NCBI RefSeq assembly: GCF_001507435.1
Contig: NZ_LMWH01000300.1
Span: 1-37,262 of the forward strand
DNA: 37,262 bases
Direction: 5' to 3'
Source: Streptomyces sp. NRRL F-5122
GTDB lineage: Bacteria > Actinomycetota > Actinomycetes > Streptomycetales > Streptomycetaceae
In this document: in pieces, positions 1 to 8,041 of the stretch
Layout of the letters: each line of letters starts with the position of its first letter
Numbering within the stretch: the stretch's first letter is position 1
The notes under the pieces: generated by a model
What the model saw: the letters and a program-made list of their open reading frames with translations, nothing else
What the model was told of the DNA's origin: nothing
The model's database searches: none
Program-made: the position numbers and the translations under genes

Positions 1-1
1 T

Positions 2-448
2 GTGGCCCCTGTCATCTTTCTGACCGCTCGCCACCAGATCACCGACCGTCTGTCCGGGTTCGCCGCCGGAGGCGACGACTACCTGCTCAAGCCGTTCCAT
101 CCGGCCGAACTCGTCGCTCGGATCAAGGCCCTTCTCAAGCGCGCAGCCCCCCAGACCGCGATGTCGGCCGGCGATCTCGTCCTCGACCCGGTGAACCACA
201 GCATGTCTGCACCCGGAGCCCGCATCGGCCTGTCCCCGACGGAATTCCGGCTACTGGCCACACTCACCGCCGCCGACGGCACCATCGTGCGCCGCAGAGA
301 GCTGGTCCGGGCCGCCTGGCCCGAAGGAGCGCAGGTGAGTGACAACACCCTGGACCAGTACCTGAGCCGGCTACGACGAAAGCTGCGCGAGGCGGGCAGC
401 GACCTGACCATCGGCACGGCCCGCGGAATCGGACACCGCCTGTCATGA
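2..448 (+). CDS. OmpR-family response regulator, 3' part
   Basis: Partial gene: the window opens inside the receiver domain, so the phosphoacceptor Asp is outside. Visible are the end of the receiver (switch Thr in the LTAR segment, conserved Lys in YLLKPF, then the alpha-5 segment ELVARIKALLKR) and a complete OmpR/PhoB winged-helix DNA-binding domain (about residues 60-148, with LSPTEFRLL, ELVRAAWP, DNTLDQYLSRLRRKL and the terminal wing GIGHRLS). The stop overlaps the start of the next gene as ATGA, so it is translationally coupled to its cognate histidine kinase. It would bind DNA when phosphorylated by that kinase. Target genes cannot be told from this window. Confidence 0.93.
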   Translation: MAPVIFLTARHQITDRLSGFAAGGDDYLLKPFHPAELVARIKALLKRAAPQTAMSAGDLVLDPVNHSMSAPGARIGLSPTEFRLLATLTAADGTIVRRRELVRAAWPEGAQVSDNTLDQYLSRLRRKLREAGSDLTIGTARGIGHRLS

Positions 449-1821
449 AGGGACTCTTGACACGACTGGCGCCTCGAACCCTGCGGGGGCGCCTTTCCCT
501 CGTGGCCCTGACGGCCGCATCGCTGCTGATGGCGGTCCTGACCGTCCTGTTCAACGTGACCATGGACCGGCACCTGCGGCACCAGGCGGACGACGAACTG
601 CGCAACCGGGCAGCCGCCGTAGCCACCACCGTCGACACGAGCGGCCCCCACGTGCGTGTGCTGGAAACCGTCAACGACCGCCTCCTCGATACGAACGTGT
701 GGATCCTTGACGGGGGGCGTCTGCTGGAGAAACCGCCATCGGTCGCGTCCGCCGGGCCGCTGTCCCAAGCCGTCGACCGGTTGGCCGCACAGCCAAGGCA
801 CGCCTGCACGACCGTGACCGCGCGCGGTGACCGGCCTCTGCGTCTGTGTTCCGAGCCCTTGTCGGGTGGGCGTGGTGGCGCCGTGGTCGTGACCGCCCTG
901 GACCTCGGCCCCTATCGCAGTTCGGCCGACACACTGCTCCTGGGTTCGCTGGTGCTGGATGCCGTGATGCTCCTGTGCACATACGTGCTCACACGTCTGT
1001 CCGTCGCCCGGGCCCTTCGTCCGGTACGGCTGATGACCGATCAGGCCACCCAGTGGAGTGCCGTGCACTCCGACGACCGTTTCGGTGCCAAGGATCACCC
1101 GGCCGAACTCACCAGCCTGGGCACCTCATTGGACGCGCTCCTGGATCGCATACGGACTGCGTTGCGATACGAACAGCAGCTGACCGCTGAGCTGTCTCAC
1201 GAACTGCGCACCCCGCTCACCCGTATCATCACCGAACTCGACTGGTGGAGACGCCGTCCGCGCTCCGCCGAGGAGACGCGCGCCATCCAAGCGGTGATTG
1301 CAGAGGCGGCTCAGGCCATGCGCACGATCTGCGACACCCTCTTGAACGACGCCCGAGAGAGCGCGCGCAATCCGGCGACCGTGCCCGGAACCTCGGACGT
1401 CGTATCGGTGCTGGGCCGCATGATTCAACACGCAGGCACACCGGATCAGGTGCACAGGTTCGTAGAGGCCGAGTCCTCGGTGCTCGAGGTGGGAGTTCCG
1501 CCCGCCCTTCTCGAACGCATCGTCAGCCCATTGCTCACCAACGCTGTTCGCTATGCACGTTCAAGCGTGAAGGTCCGTGCGCGGAGGATCTCGGGCGTGG
1601 TGCGAATCGATGTCGTCGACGACGGCCCCGGTGTGCCGCAGACGTTCATCGCCGAACTGTTCCAGCCAGGTCGGCGTGCCGATGCCGACGACGGGCACGA
1701 CGGCGCCGGCCTGGGGTTGCCGCTCGCCCGACGTCTCGCCCGGGCTGTGGGCGGTGAAGTGTCCTACGACTCCGCCCATGCACCTGGGGCCAAGTTCACC
1801 GTCAGTCTGCCGGCCGGCTGA
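445..1821 (+). CDS. Two-component sensor histidine kinase
   Basis: 458 residues. An N-terminal membrane segment (about residues 17-38) and a second one (about 160-182) flank a roughly 120-residue extracytoplasmic region containing two Cys; a HAMP-like linker follows. The HisKA box ELSHELRTP places the phosphorylated His at residue 252. The ATPase domain shows an N box (LLTNAVRYAR, Asn366), a G1 box (DDGPGVP) and a G2 box (GAGLGLPLARRLA). All catalytic motifs are intact. It overlaps the upstream response regulator by 4 bp (ATGA), which defines the start and the partnership. The signal is unknown; the sensor domain matches nothing I recognise. The next gene lies on the opposite strand, so the two-gene operon ends here. 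Confidence 0.95.
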   Translation: MKGLLTRLAPRTLRGRLSLVALTAASLLMAVLTVLFNVTMDRHLRHQADDELRNRAAAVATTVDTSGPHVRVLETVNDRLLDTNVWILDGGRLLEKPPSVASAGPLSQAVDRLAAQPRHACTTVTARGDRPLRLCSEPLSGGRGGAVVVTALDLGPYRSSADTLLLGSLVLDAVMLLCTYVLTRLSVARALRPVRLMTDQATQWSAVHSDDRFGAKDHPAELTSLGTSLDALLDRIRTALRYEQQLTAELSHELRTPLTRIITELDWWRRRPRSAEETRAIQAVIAEAAQAMRTICDTLLNDARESARNPATVPGTSDVVSVLGRMIQHAGTPDQVHRFVEAESSVLEVGVPPALLERIVSPLLTNAVRYARSSVKVRARRISGVVRIDVVDDGPGVPQTFIAELFQPGRRADADDGHDGAGLGLPLARRLARAVGGEVSYDSAHAPGAKFTVSLPAG

Positions 1822-2067
1822 TCAGCATCCGAGCCGCGAACGGTGAGCGGAGGTCCTGATCCGGGCACAGGAGGCACGCGTATCCAGCGCAGCGTCGGGG
1901 ACGCCGGAGACCGGGTGCGGCTGACGGTACCCAGGCGGGTAGCTTCCGTAGGTTCGTAGGACTCCGCGGCACTCGCCGTGGTCGGTGACGAGCGCCCCGG
2001 AGTCGAGCCGAGCGGCGACCTCTGCCGGACTTTCGGGTCGCGGCCCGGTCGCCTGCTGATCAACCGC

Positions 2068-2925
2068 TCAGGCCGCGTGTCGGTTGACCGGCTTGCGCTC
2101 CGTGACGTCCCTACGCGTCACTGCGAGGTACACCACGAGGCCGAGGATGACCGCCAGGAACAGCACGCTGGTCACCACGGTACCGATTCCCAGGCCGCCA
2201 TCGGCGGTTGGCTGGGACAAGTAGTCACCGATGGAGGCGCCGAGCGGACGGGTCAGGATGTAGGCGACCCAGAAGCTGCCGACCGCGTTGAGATCCAGCG
2301 CGAATCGCGCCAGGGCGACTGCGGCGATGCCCATGGCGAACAGTACGGCCGACAGCCAGTAGCCGAGGGACATGCGCTCGGAGACGAGGTCGCCTGCCGC
2401 AGTGCCCAGGGCGAAGGTGAACAGGACGGCGAGCCAGTAGAAGGACTCGCGGCCGGTGGAGTCGATGTGGTGAATGGACAGCGTGCGCTCGCGCCGGTAC
2501 CAGACCAGGAACACGATCGCGAGGAGCAGGGCGAACACGACGGTGCTGGTCTCCAGCGGCACACCCATGTTGTCGGTGAGGTTGTCGCTGATCAGCGTGC
2601 CGACGACGCTGATGAGAGCCACAGCGAGCCAGTAGATCCCGGGTCGGTAGGCCCGCGTGCGGAACTGTACGACCAGCACGATGGCCAGCAGGGCACTCAT
2701 CAGCACCGAAACACCGGTCAAGCCGAGTCCTGCGTTGGAGTTCAGCAGATCGGCCGCGGTCTCGCCGACGGTGGTACACAGAACCTTGATGATCCAGAAG
2801 TAGACGGTGACTTCGGGCACCTTGTTGTAGCGCGACGCAGTGCGCTGCGGAGGGGCCGGTGCGTCGACTGCGGGAAGTCCGGCGTTTCCAGGGGTCTCGT
2901 ACGTCATGGTTCCCGACCGTGCCAT
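2068..2925 (-). CDS. COG4705-type repeat membrane protein
   Basis: 285 residues, almost entirely hydrophobic helices after a polar N-terminal 35 residues. It contains four internal repeats, each a helix pair built around a G-x(4)-D core: TTVGETAADLLN, SVVGTLISDNLTD, FALGTAAGDLVSE and RPLGASIGDYLSQ. This fourfold repeat is typical of the uncharacterised bacterial COG4705 membrane-anchored family. The start at 2925 has AGGTG five bases upstream; an alternative ATG lies at 2907. It begins 58 bp after efeU on the same strand, so it may belong to the iron-regulated transcript; a role in metal transport would be inference only. Confidence 0.8.
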   Translation of the reverse strand: MARSGTMTYETPGNAGLPAVDAPAPPQRTASRYNKVPEVTVYFWIIKVLCTTVGETAADLLNSNAGLGLTGVSVLMSALLAIVLVVQFRTRAYRPGIYWLAVALISVVGTLISDNLTDNMGVPLETSTVVFALLLAIVFLVWYRRERTLSIHHIDSTGRESFYWLAVLFTFALGTAAGDLVSERMSLGYWLSAVLFAMGIAAVALARFALDLNAVGSFWVAYILTRPLGASIGDYLSQPTADGGLGIGTVVTSVLFLAVILGLVVYLAVTRRDVTERKPVNRHAA

Positions 2926-2983
2926 CGGACACCTGAACGCATCCTGACTGCTGCGGGGCCCTGTCCGTCCGGCCCGACCTGCG

Positions 2984-3832
2984 CTACTCGGCCGTCGGCC
3001 CGCTGATCGGCTGACGAGGCCTGGACGCGGTGCCGGTGCGCTGGGGAGCGAGGAACACGGCCATCACGGGGGCCAGGTACAGCGTCCAGATGATGATCTG
3101 GAGCACGGTGGGATCGGGCTGGAAGTTGAAGACACCCTTGAAGAGTGTGCCGTACCAGGAGTCCGGGGGGATGGTGGTGCTGATGTCGAAGGCGAGATCG
3201 TTCAGCCCGGGCAGGAAACCTGCTTCCTGGAGGTCGTGAATGCCGTACGCGAGGACGCCGGCGGCAACGACTACCAGCATGGCTCCGGTCCAGCGGAAGA
3301 ACCTCGCCAGATTGATCCGCAGGGCACCCTTGTAGAACAGCCATCCAAGCGCGGCGGAGGTCGCGAGCCCCAGCAGCGCGCCGATCAGCGGGCGGATGCC
3401 GTTACCAGTGGCTTGTACGGCGGTCCAGATGAACAGCGACGTTTCCAGGCCCTCGCGCCCCACGGCGAAGAATGAGGTCACCACCAGCGCGCCGGTGCCG
3501 ACGGCCAGGGCCGCGTCGAGCTTGCCTTGAAGCTCGCTCTTCAGATGGCGTGCGGTGCGCCGCATCCAGAAGACCATCCAGGTCACCAGAGCTACCGACA
3601 GGATGGACAGGGTGCCGCCAAGGGCTTCTTGAGCCTGGAAGGTGAGCGTCGAGGAGCCGAATTGCAGGAGCGCGCCGAAGGCCAGGCTGAGGAAGACAGC
3701 CAGCGCGACCCCCACCCACACGGGAAGCAGCTGCCGCCGGTTGCCGCTCTTGACCAGGTACGCGACGAGTATGCATACGACAAGGCTGGCTTCCAGCCCT
3801 TCACGCAAGCCGATCAGGTAATTGGCGAACAC
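2984..3832 (-). CDS. efeU: Iron permease EfeU (FTR1 family)
   Basis: FTR1/EfeU-family iron permease in the cytoplasmic membrane. With a GTG start at 3832 (GGAAGGA a few bases upstream) it is 282 residues, the usual EfeU length; a longer frame to 3961 adds 43 polar residues absent from the family. Two FTR1 signature motifs, LREGLEAS near the N terminus and GREGLETS in the middle, supply the REXXE iron-binding glutamates. Seven hydrophobic segments are visible. It lies downstream of efeO on the same strand and would receive iron delivered by EfeO. The usual third member, the Dyp-type peroxidase EfeB, is absent from this cluster. Confidence 0.92.
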   Translation of the reverse strand: MFANYLIGLREGLEASLVVCILVAYLVKSGNRRQLLPVWVGVALAVFLSLAFGALLQFGSSTLTFQAQEALGGTLSILSVALVTWMVFWMRRTARHLKSELQGKLDAALAVGTGALVVTSFFAVGREGLETSLFIWTAVQATGNGIRPLIGALLGLATSAALGWLFYKGALRINLARFFRWTGAMLVVVAAGVLAYGIHDLQEAGFLPGLNDLAFDISTTIPPDSWYGTLFKGVFNFQPDPTVLQIIIWTLYLAPVMAVFLAPQRTGTASRPRQPISGPTAE

Positions 3833-3980
3833 GCCCAGTCCTTCCCTCGGTTGAGTCAGTGGTGTCTGGCGCGTCGTTGGGCGAAGAGCCTGCGCCGTCA
3901 CGCGACGGCGCGATACGAAGGAGGCTGACGCGCCTTCTCGGTAGATGTGTGTTGACCTCATGCGCGTGGCATGCGTCGAC

Positions 3981-5129
3981 TCATTTCACGACGGCAGCGG
4001 CAAGCTTCGAGAGCGGCTCGGCCAGTGCATTCACTCCGTCGGAGAGCTCCTTGCGCTGGGGCTTGGTGACTGTGTCGTAGGAGGCGTAGGCGTAGTCGCC
4101 GGTGGTGCGGTACTTCTCCAACAGCTGGGATAGTGCGACGAATTGGCTGTCGAGTTCCTTGGTCAAGCCGGTGTCGTTCCTGGAGGCGAGCGGCTTGAGA
4201 AGCTCGTAGGACTGTTGAGCGCCCTCGAGGTTGCCCTTGAAGTCCACCAGATCGGTGTGGGAGTAACGTTCTTCTTCGCCGGTGACCTTGTTGCGAGCGA
4301 CCTCGTCCAACAGGCTCTTGGCGCCGTTCGCCATCGATGTCGGGGTGATCTCCGCAGTGCCGACCTTCTTCACCCACGTGTTCAGATCGGTCATCAGCCG
4401 GTCGGCGAGTTCCTTCTCGCGGGCGCCGATCTTCCCTCCTTGCCATAGCGCCTTCTCCAGGCGGTGCCAGCCGGTCCAGTCCGCGGCCGGATCCTGACCT
4501 GCCTCGAGGCCGTCTTCGCGGACGTCGACCTTCGGATCGATGTCACCGAAGGACTCGGCGACCGGTTCTGTGCGTTCCCATCCGATCCGGGAGGGTGCGT
4601 AAAGCTTCTTCGCCGTCGCGACATCCCCGGCCTTGACGGCGTCGGCGAAGGCCTGCGCCCGAGGAAGGGTCTGTTCAGCCTGTGCAAGGACGTACGAGCG
4701 ATCGGCAGCCACCGCCCTGTCCGCCTCAGGGCTCCGCTTGGAGGCTGCGTTCTTGCCGGTGACCGTCACCGTCTGACGGATGCCGTCGCCCTTCATGCCC
4801 GGCTTGCAGGCAATCCGGTACTCGCCCGACTTGATCTCTGTGGTGATCGACGACTTGGTGCCCGGCCCGATGTTCTCGCGTTCCGCTGCGATCCGGTCGT
4901 CCGGGAACAGCACGTACACCTCGGTCACCTTCGAGCCGGTGTTCTCGATGCTCACAGTGACATGGCCTGCGGGGAATTGCGTCCGAGAGACCTCGCACTT
5001 GGAGTCCGACGCCGTAACCCGAACCGATCCGTCGCTGCCGTCGGATTTCTGTGCGCACCCCGACAGTGATACGACGGCCGCTGTGGCAGTGGCGGCGCAG
5101 GGCAGCAGGTAGCGCGAACTCGCGGACAT
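3981..5129 (-). CDS. efeO: Iron-uptake lipoprotein EfeO
   Basis: 382 residues. A lipoprotein signal peptide ends in the lipobox LSGC with Cys25. A cupredoxin-like domain follows (about 35-125, with GHVTVSIENTGSKVTEVYV and a terminal YRIACKPGMKGD), then an imelysin/M75-type helical domain (about 140-382). The M75 HxxE motif is visible as WHRLEKALW (His about 222). This two-domain layout is that of EfeO, which captures iron outside the membrane for EfeU. GAGG eight bases upstream of the ATG supports the start. A promoter with an iron box sits 60-100 bp upstream, so expression should rise under iron limitation. Confidence 0.93.
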   Translation of the reverse strand: MSASSRYLLPCAATATAAVVSLSGCAQKSDGSDGSVRVTASDSKCEVSRTQFPAGHVTVSIENTGSKVTEVYVLFPDDRIAAERENIGPGTKSSITTEIKSGEYRIACKPGMKGDGIRQTVTVTGKNAASKRSPEADRAVAADRSYVLAQAEQTLPRAQAFADAVKAGDVATAKKLYAPSRIGWERTEPVAESFGDIDPKVDVREDGLEAGQDPAADWTGWHRLEKALWQGGKIGAREKELADRLMTDLNTWVKKVGTAEITPTSMANGAKSLLDEVARNKVTGEEERYSHTDLVDFKGNLEGAQQSYELLKPLASRNDTGLTKELDSQFVALSQLLEKYRTTGDYAYASYDTVTKPQRKELSDGVNALAEPLSKLAAAVVK

Positions 5130-5188
5130 GGAGGATGCCTCGTTTCACACGGGAAGGAAGGCGTGGGCGAAGGCCCGATCGTCCGCTG

Positions 5189-5217
5189 AGTCTACACAGC
5201 AGTAGACGGTTAGGAAA
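5189..5217 (-). promoter_or_regulatory. Predicted efeO promoter
   Basis: Reading the minus strand, TTTCCT (5217-5212) and TAGACT (5194-5189) are separated by exactly 17 bases and resemble -35 and -10 hexamers. The -35 lies inside an iron box and the -10 overlaps one arm of a separate palindrome. The efeO start is about 60 bp downstream. Inferred from spacing and hexamer similarity only. Confidence 0.5.
5190..5207. promoter_or_regulatory. Palindrome GTCTAC-N6-GTAGAC in efeO promoter
   Basis: Perfect 6-bp inverted repeat with a 6-bp spacer, lying between the -35 and -10 of the predicted efeO promoter and only 2 bp from the iron box. It looks like a second operator. The arms resemble BlaI/CopY-type half-sites (CTAC/GTAG), and a BlaI-like gene lies just upstream, but the spacing differs from the usual BlaI site. 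Confidence 0.5.
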
Positions 5218-5228
5218 GGCTGCCCTTA
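5210..5228 (-). promoter_or_regulatory. Iron box (DmdR1/IdeR-type operator)
   Basis: The 19-base site TTAGGAAAGGCTGCCCTTA (plus strand) matches 14 of 19 positions of the IdeR/DmdR iron box TTAGGTTAGGCTCACCTAA as I remember it. It overlaps the predicted -35 of efeO. Binding of the Fe(II)-loaded repressor here would shut off efeO-efeU when iron is plentiful. Confidence 0.75.
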
Positions 5229-5249
5229 GTGTCGTTCGCGAGTGTCGTG

Positions 5250-6191
5250 TCAGTGGGAGGGCATCTCGCCCTGGGCGACCTCGACGCCGCGGTGCAGGAG
5301 CGTGGCTCCGCCGAGGGAGGATGCGGCGGCACCGGTGCACACCAGGACCATGGCCAGCAACGCCGGAACGATCCGTCGTGTCGGTGCCTCGCTGAGAAGT
5401 GCCCTGACACGGGCGGGCACCGGGCCTGTCACCGCTCCAGGAATCACCACCGGCAGTCGGGTGCCTCCGTGCCGACGAGCGGCGGCCAGAGCGGCGCGCC
5501 CCACGGCGTGCGCGGTCAGCCTTCGGTCTCCTGCCTCGCGGGCGGCAACCTCATCGGCGGCGCGCTCAGCCGCAAAGGAAACGGGGTGCACGACAGCGGC
5601 CAGCGCGGGATGACACTGAGCGGCGATGAGTGCGGCAGCGAGAAAGAGGTGATGCCGACCGGCCAGATGGGCGCGTTCATGAGCGAGGAGCACCTCCCGT
5701 TCGTCGCCGCCCAAGGCGCGAAGCATGCCCGAGGTCACCACGATCCGCCCCCGCCCACGCAGGCCGTCGGGCAGCGCATAGGCGTCCGGCTGCGGGTCAT
5801 CCACCACACAAAGCCCTCCGGCGTCCGGAAGCACGGCGACACTTCCGCGGGCGGCACGCAGACGGCGCACCTCCGACGTCACGCGGCGCGCCCCGGCGAC
5901 AACGGTGACAGCCGCAACGCCGGCAGCCAGCGCCGAAACCCCCAGAACCAGCGATTCGGGACCGGCCTTGAGTGGCTGGATCAGATCCACCAGGACAGCG
6001 AACTGAGGAACCTGCAGGGCGAGAGGGAGAAGCAGTGCGCCCAAGCACGCGACCACGCCGAAAGCGAGCGTGGCGGAGACGGCGGTGATCGACCACAAGG
6101 CGATGTCCGGCCGTACTCGCTCCGCGGTACGTCGGGCCAGAGGCGGCAGTAACCAGGGGAGGACAAGCGGGACGAGCAGCAGTGCGATCAT
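5250..6191 (-). CDS. M56-family membrane metallopeptidase (BlaR1/MecR1-like)
   Basis: 313 residues with membrane segments at the N terminus, around residues 35-70 and 80-110, and at the C terminus. The zinc-protease motif HERAH is present (His171, Glu172, His175), and a downstream glutamate in AAERAADEVAA fits the third ligand. This is the integral-membrane protease part of BlaR1/MecR1 without the C-terminal penicillin-binding sensor, the common actinobacterial form. The start codon overlaps the stop of the BlaI-like gene (ATGA), so the two are co-translated; the protease probably inactivates that repressor on receipt of an unknown signal. The iron box and efeO follow its 3' end. Confidence 0.9.
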   Translation of the reverse strand: MIALLLVPLVLPWLLPPLARRTAERVRPDIALWSITAVSATLAFGVVACLGALLLPLALQVPQFAVLVDLIQPLKAGPESLVLGVSALAAGVAAVTVVAGARRVTSEVRRLRAARGSVAVLPDAGGLCVVDDPQPDAYALPDGLRGRGRIVVTSGMLRALGGDEREVLLAHERAHLAGRHHLFLAAALIAAQCHPALAAVVHPVSFAAERAADEVAAREAGDRRLTAHAVGRAALAAARRHGGTRLPVVIPGAVTGPVPARVRALLSEAPTRRIVPALLAMVLVCTGAAASSLGGATLLHRGVEVAQGEMPSH

Positions 6192-6559
6192 CGTTCGCCT
6201 TCCTCGAGAAGCCGCCTCAGCTCCTCCTCGTCGGCCTGGCTCAGCCCTTTGACGAATCGCGCCAGCACCATGCTGCGGTCACTGTCCCGATCAAGTTCGT
6301 GATGCATCCGCCGAGTCGTGAGACCGTGCGCGTCATCCATCGGGAAGTAGACGAAACCGCGTCCGCCGGGACGCCTGCCGATGAGGCCCTTCTGATGTAG
6401 ACGTGCGAGCAGCGTCGCCACGGTCGTCCGAGCCAAGGGTTGCGGCATGGCCTCCCTGACCTGCGCTGCTGACTGCGGCCTGCCGGCCGCCCACAGCGCA
6501 GCGAGGACACTGGCCTCCAGCTCACCCGCCGACCGCCGCTCACCGTCGATCTCAGCCAC
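6188..6559 (-). CDS. BlaI/MecI/CopY-family repressor
   Basis: 123 residues. An N-terminal winged helix (about 10-80: LEASVLAALWAAGRPQSAAQVREAM, then LARTTVATLLARLHQKGLIGRRPGGRGFVYFP) is followed by a short helical dimerisation tail. Size and motif order match BlaI/MecI/CopY repressors. It overlaps the M56 peptidase by 4 bp, the standard repressor-protease pair. A weak dyad about 47 bp upstream could be its own operator. It may respond to cell-wall damage or another stress; the inducer cannot be inferred. Confidence 0.92.
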   Translation of the reverse strand: MAEIDGERRSAGELEASVLAALWAAGRPQSAAQVREAMPQPLARTTVATLLARLHQKGLIGRRPGGRGFVYFPMDDAHGLTTRRMHHELDRDSDRSMVLARFVKGLSQADEEELRRLLEEGER

Positions 6560-6605
6560 CGGCCAGTCCCCTCTCTCGGATCATCCACAGCACACGGATC
6601 GACCA

Positions 6606-6616
6606 CTGCACTGTAG
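6606..6616. promoter_or_regulatory. Candidate BlaI-type operator
   Basis: CTGCACTGTAG is an imperfect dyad (CT-CA-N-TG-AG matching) about 47 bp upstream of the repressor start, where an autoregulatory BlaI site is expected. Weak on its own. Confidence 0.3.
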
Positions 6617-7110
6617 GCGCAATGGTGGTCACTCTCGACTCCCGGAAGCGCGGTGCGCGTCGAGACCGCCCGTACCAGGGTAGGGCCAGGTCCAGGGCGT
6701 CGGTCGTGGTGAGGGGGCACGACTGGTGCCACGGCACACGACTGGAACCACGTCATGGATTCCTCGATCAGCCGGCAGACCGGTAGCGAGTGCGTCGCCG
6801 AACGTGTCCGTGGCGTGGCTCGTGCAACTGATTGACGTATGAGAGCCGTGCGGCACCGTGGGAGCTTCGGACGCCGGGCCCCTGAGCGAGCCTTTGCGGC
6901 GGGACGAAGCGCGCAAGTGACCAGTAGTTTGTAGATGGCGCTCGCCGCAGGGGGCGATGCCGGCAGATGTCTGCGCGCTCTGCTCCGGAGAAGAGCTCAG
7001 GCTGAACGGGCGGCACCGACAGTCACAGGTGCGTCACTGAACCTCCATATATCATCCACATCAAGTCCCGCGGCGTTACCGTCATCCCCTCAAACAGCAG
7101 GGGGGACAAG
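6617..7110. other. Intergenic, no gene recognised
   Basis: About 490 bp between the divergent BlaI-like gene and the Excalibur gene. I see no conserved protein in any frame. The last 15 bases hold the purine-rich ribosome-binding site (GGGGGGAC) of the Excalibur gene. Confidence 0.5.
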
Positions 7111-7605
7111 ATGAGCTACCCGTACACCGGACCACCCGTACCACCGCAGCCACCAGCTTTTCGTCCAGTACCGAAATGGGCCCGCAAGCGCTTCATGCTC
7201 CCCGCGCTGGGCTTCGCCTTCCTTGTAGGTGTCGGAGTCGGTGCCGGCGATCAGAGCACCACAAAGAGTGACGCCAAGCAGGTCGCGGCCGAGCCGCAAC
7301 CCACCGCCACGGTCACCGCGACGGCGACGGAGACCGCCGCCCCTGAGCCGGCTCCTACTGTCACTGCCACCAAGACCATCAAGGTAAAGGTCACTGTGAC
7401 TGCGAAAGCGGCCGCAGGCGGCGGATCCGGCAGCAGTAGTGGTGGTGGCAGCAGCAGTGGTGGTGGTTCCAGCGATGGGGGCGGCAGCACCTACTACGCC
7501 AACTGCTCTGCTGCTCGCGTCGCTGGAGTCACTCCACTGCACGCGGGGGAGCCTGGCTACAGTCGCCAACTCGACCGCGACGGCGACGGAGTGGCCTGCG
7601 AATAG
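7111..7605 (+). CDS. Excalibur calcium-binding domain protein
   Basis: 164 residues. A Pro/Tyr-rich cytoplasmic N terminus (1-28) leads into one membrane segment (about 30-48), a Thr/Ala/Glu-rich stalk, a Gly/Ser linker of GGGS-like repeats (about 107-128), and a C-terminal Excalibur domain (YYANCSAARVAG ... LDRDGDGVACE). The DxDxDGxxCE loop is the hallmark of this extracellular calcium-binding module. The protein is therefore probably membrane-anchored with its domain outside. GGGGGGAC seven bases upstream fixes the start. It is monocistronic and followed by a strong hairpin. Confidence 0.88.
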   Translation: MSYPYTGPPVPPQPPAFRPVPKWARKRFMLPALGFAFLVGVGVGAGDQSTTKSDAKQVAAEPQPTATVTATATETAAPEPAPTVTATKTIKVKVTVTAKAAAGGGSGSSSGGGSSSGGGSSDGGGSTYYANCSAARVAGVTPLHAGEPGYSRQLDRDGDGVACE

Positions 7606-7661
7606 GCAGCGGGATCACCGATAGGGATCAAGGGTCCTGTCGCGTCAACTCAAATAGGAGA

Positions 7662-7695
7662 AGAGTCCCGCCGCCCGATCGGGCGACGGGACTCT
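7662..7695 (+). terminator. Hairpin after the Excalibur gene
   Basis: Perfect 9-bp outer stem (AGAGTCCCG / CGGGACTCT) with a further GC-rich inner stem around GATC, 57 bp after the stop. No long T tract, as usual in Streptomyces terminators. Confidence 0.65.
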
Positions 7696-8041
7696 GATCG
7701 GTCGGTTTCCTCTTCACAGGTCCGGCCCCGCTCCCGGAACAGGTCCTGATACGCCACGCGTTCGGCGCGGTGCCGGCCTCGGCGCGCGTCCTTCAAGGTG
7801 TCGCACGGGATCGCCCACACTGCGTCGTTCAGGCTGCTGAGACCGGAACCGGGGATTGCCATGGCCGCGGCCGGCAGGTTCTCACACAGTCGTTGCCGGG
7901 CCTCCGCCGCGCCGGATGCCGACAGTCCCACGCCGGATGCACGCCCAGCGTGGCGAGTCCAGCCCCTCTGCTCCGGGTCTGCGGCGGTGACGGTCGCTGA
8001 ACGTCTTCGGTAAGGCCGCTTCGGCGACCGCTACGCCGACC
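7696..8041. other. Intergenic, no gene recognised
   Basis: About 345 bp between the terminator and the convergent membrane-protein gene. A minus-strand frame of 93 codons (7931-7650) runs through the terminator hairpin and resembles no family I know, so I do not call it. Confidence 0.45.

Noticed and set aside
1978..3006. 342-codon plus-strand frame opposite the COG4705 gene
   Set aside because: Shadow frame rich in Gln/Asp/His; the minus strand shows clear membrane helices and a repeat pattern.
7650..7931. 93-codon minus-strand frame after the Excalibur gene
   Set aside because: Its 3' end is formed by the terminator hairpin of the Excalibur gene, and the protein matches nothing recognisable.
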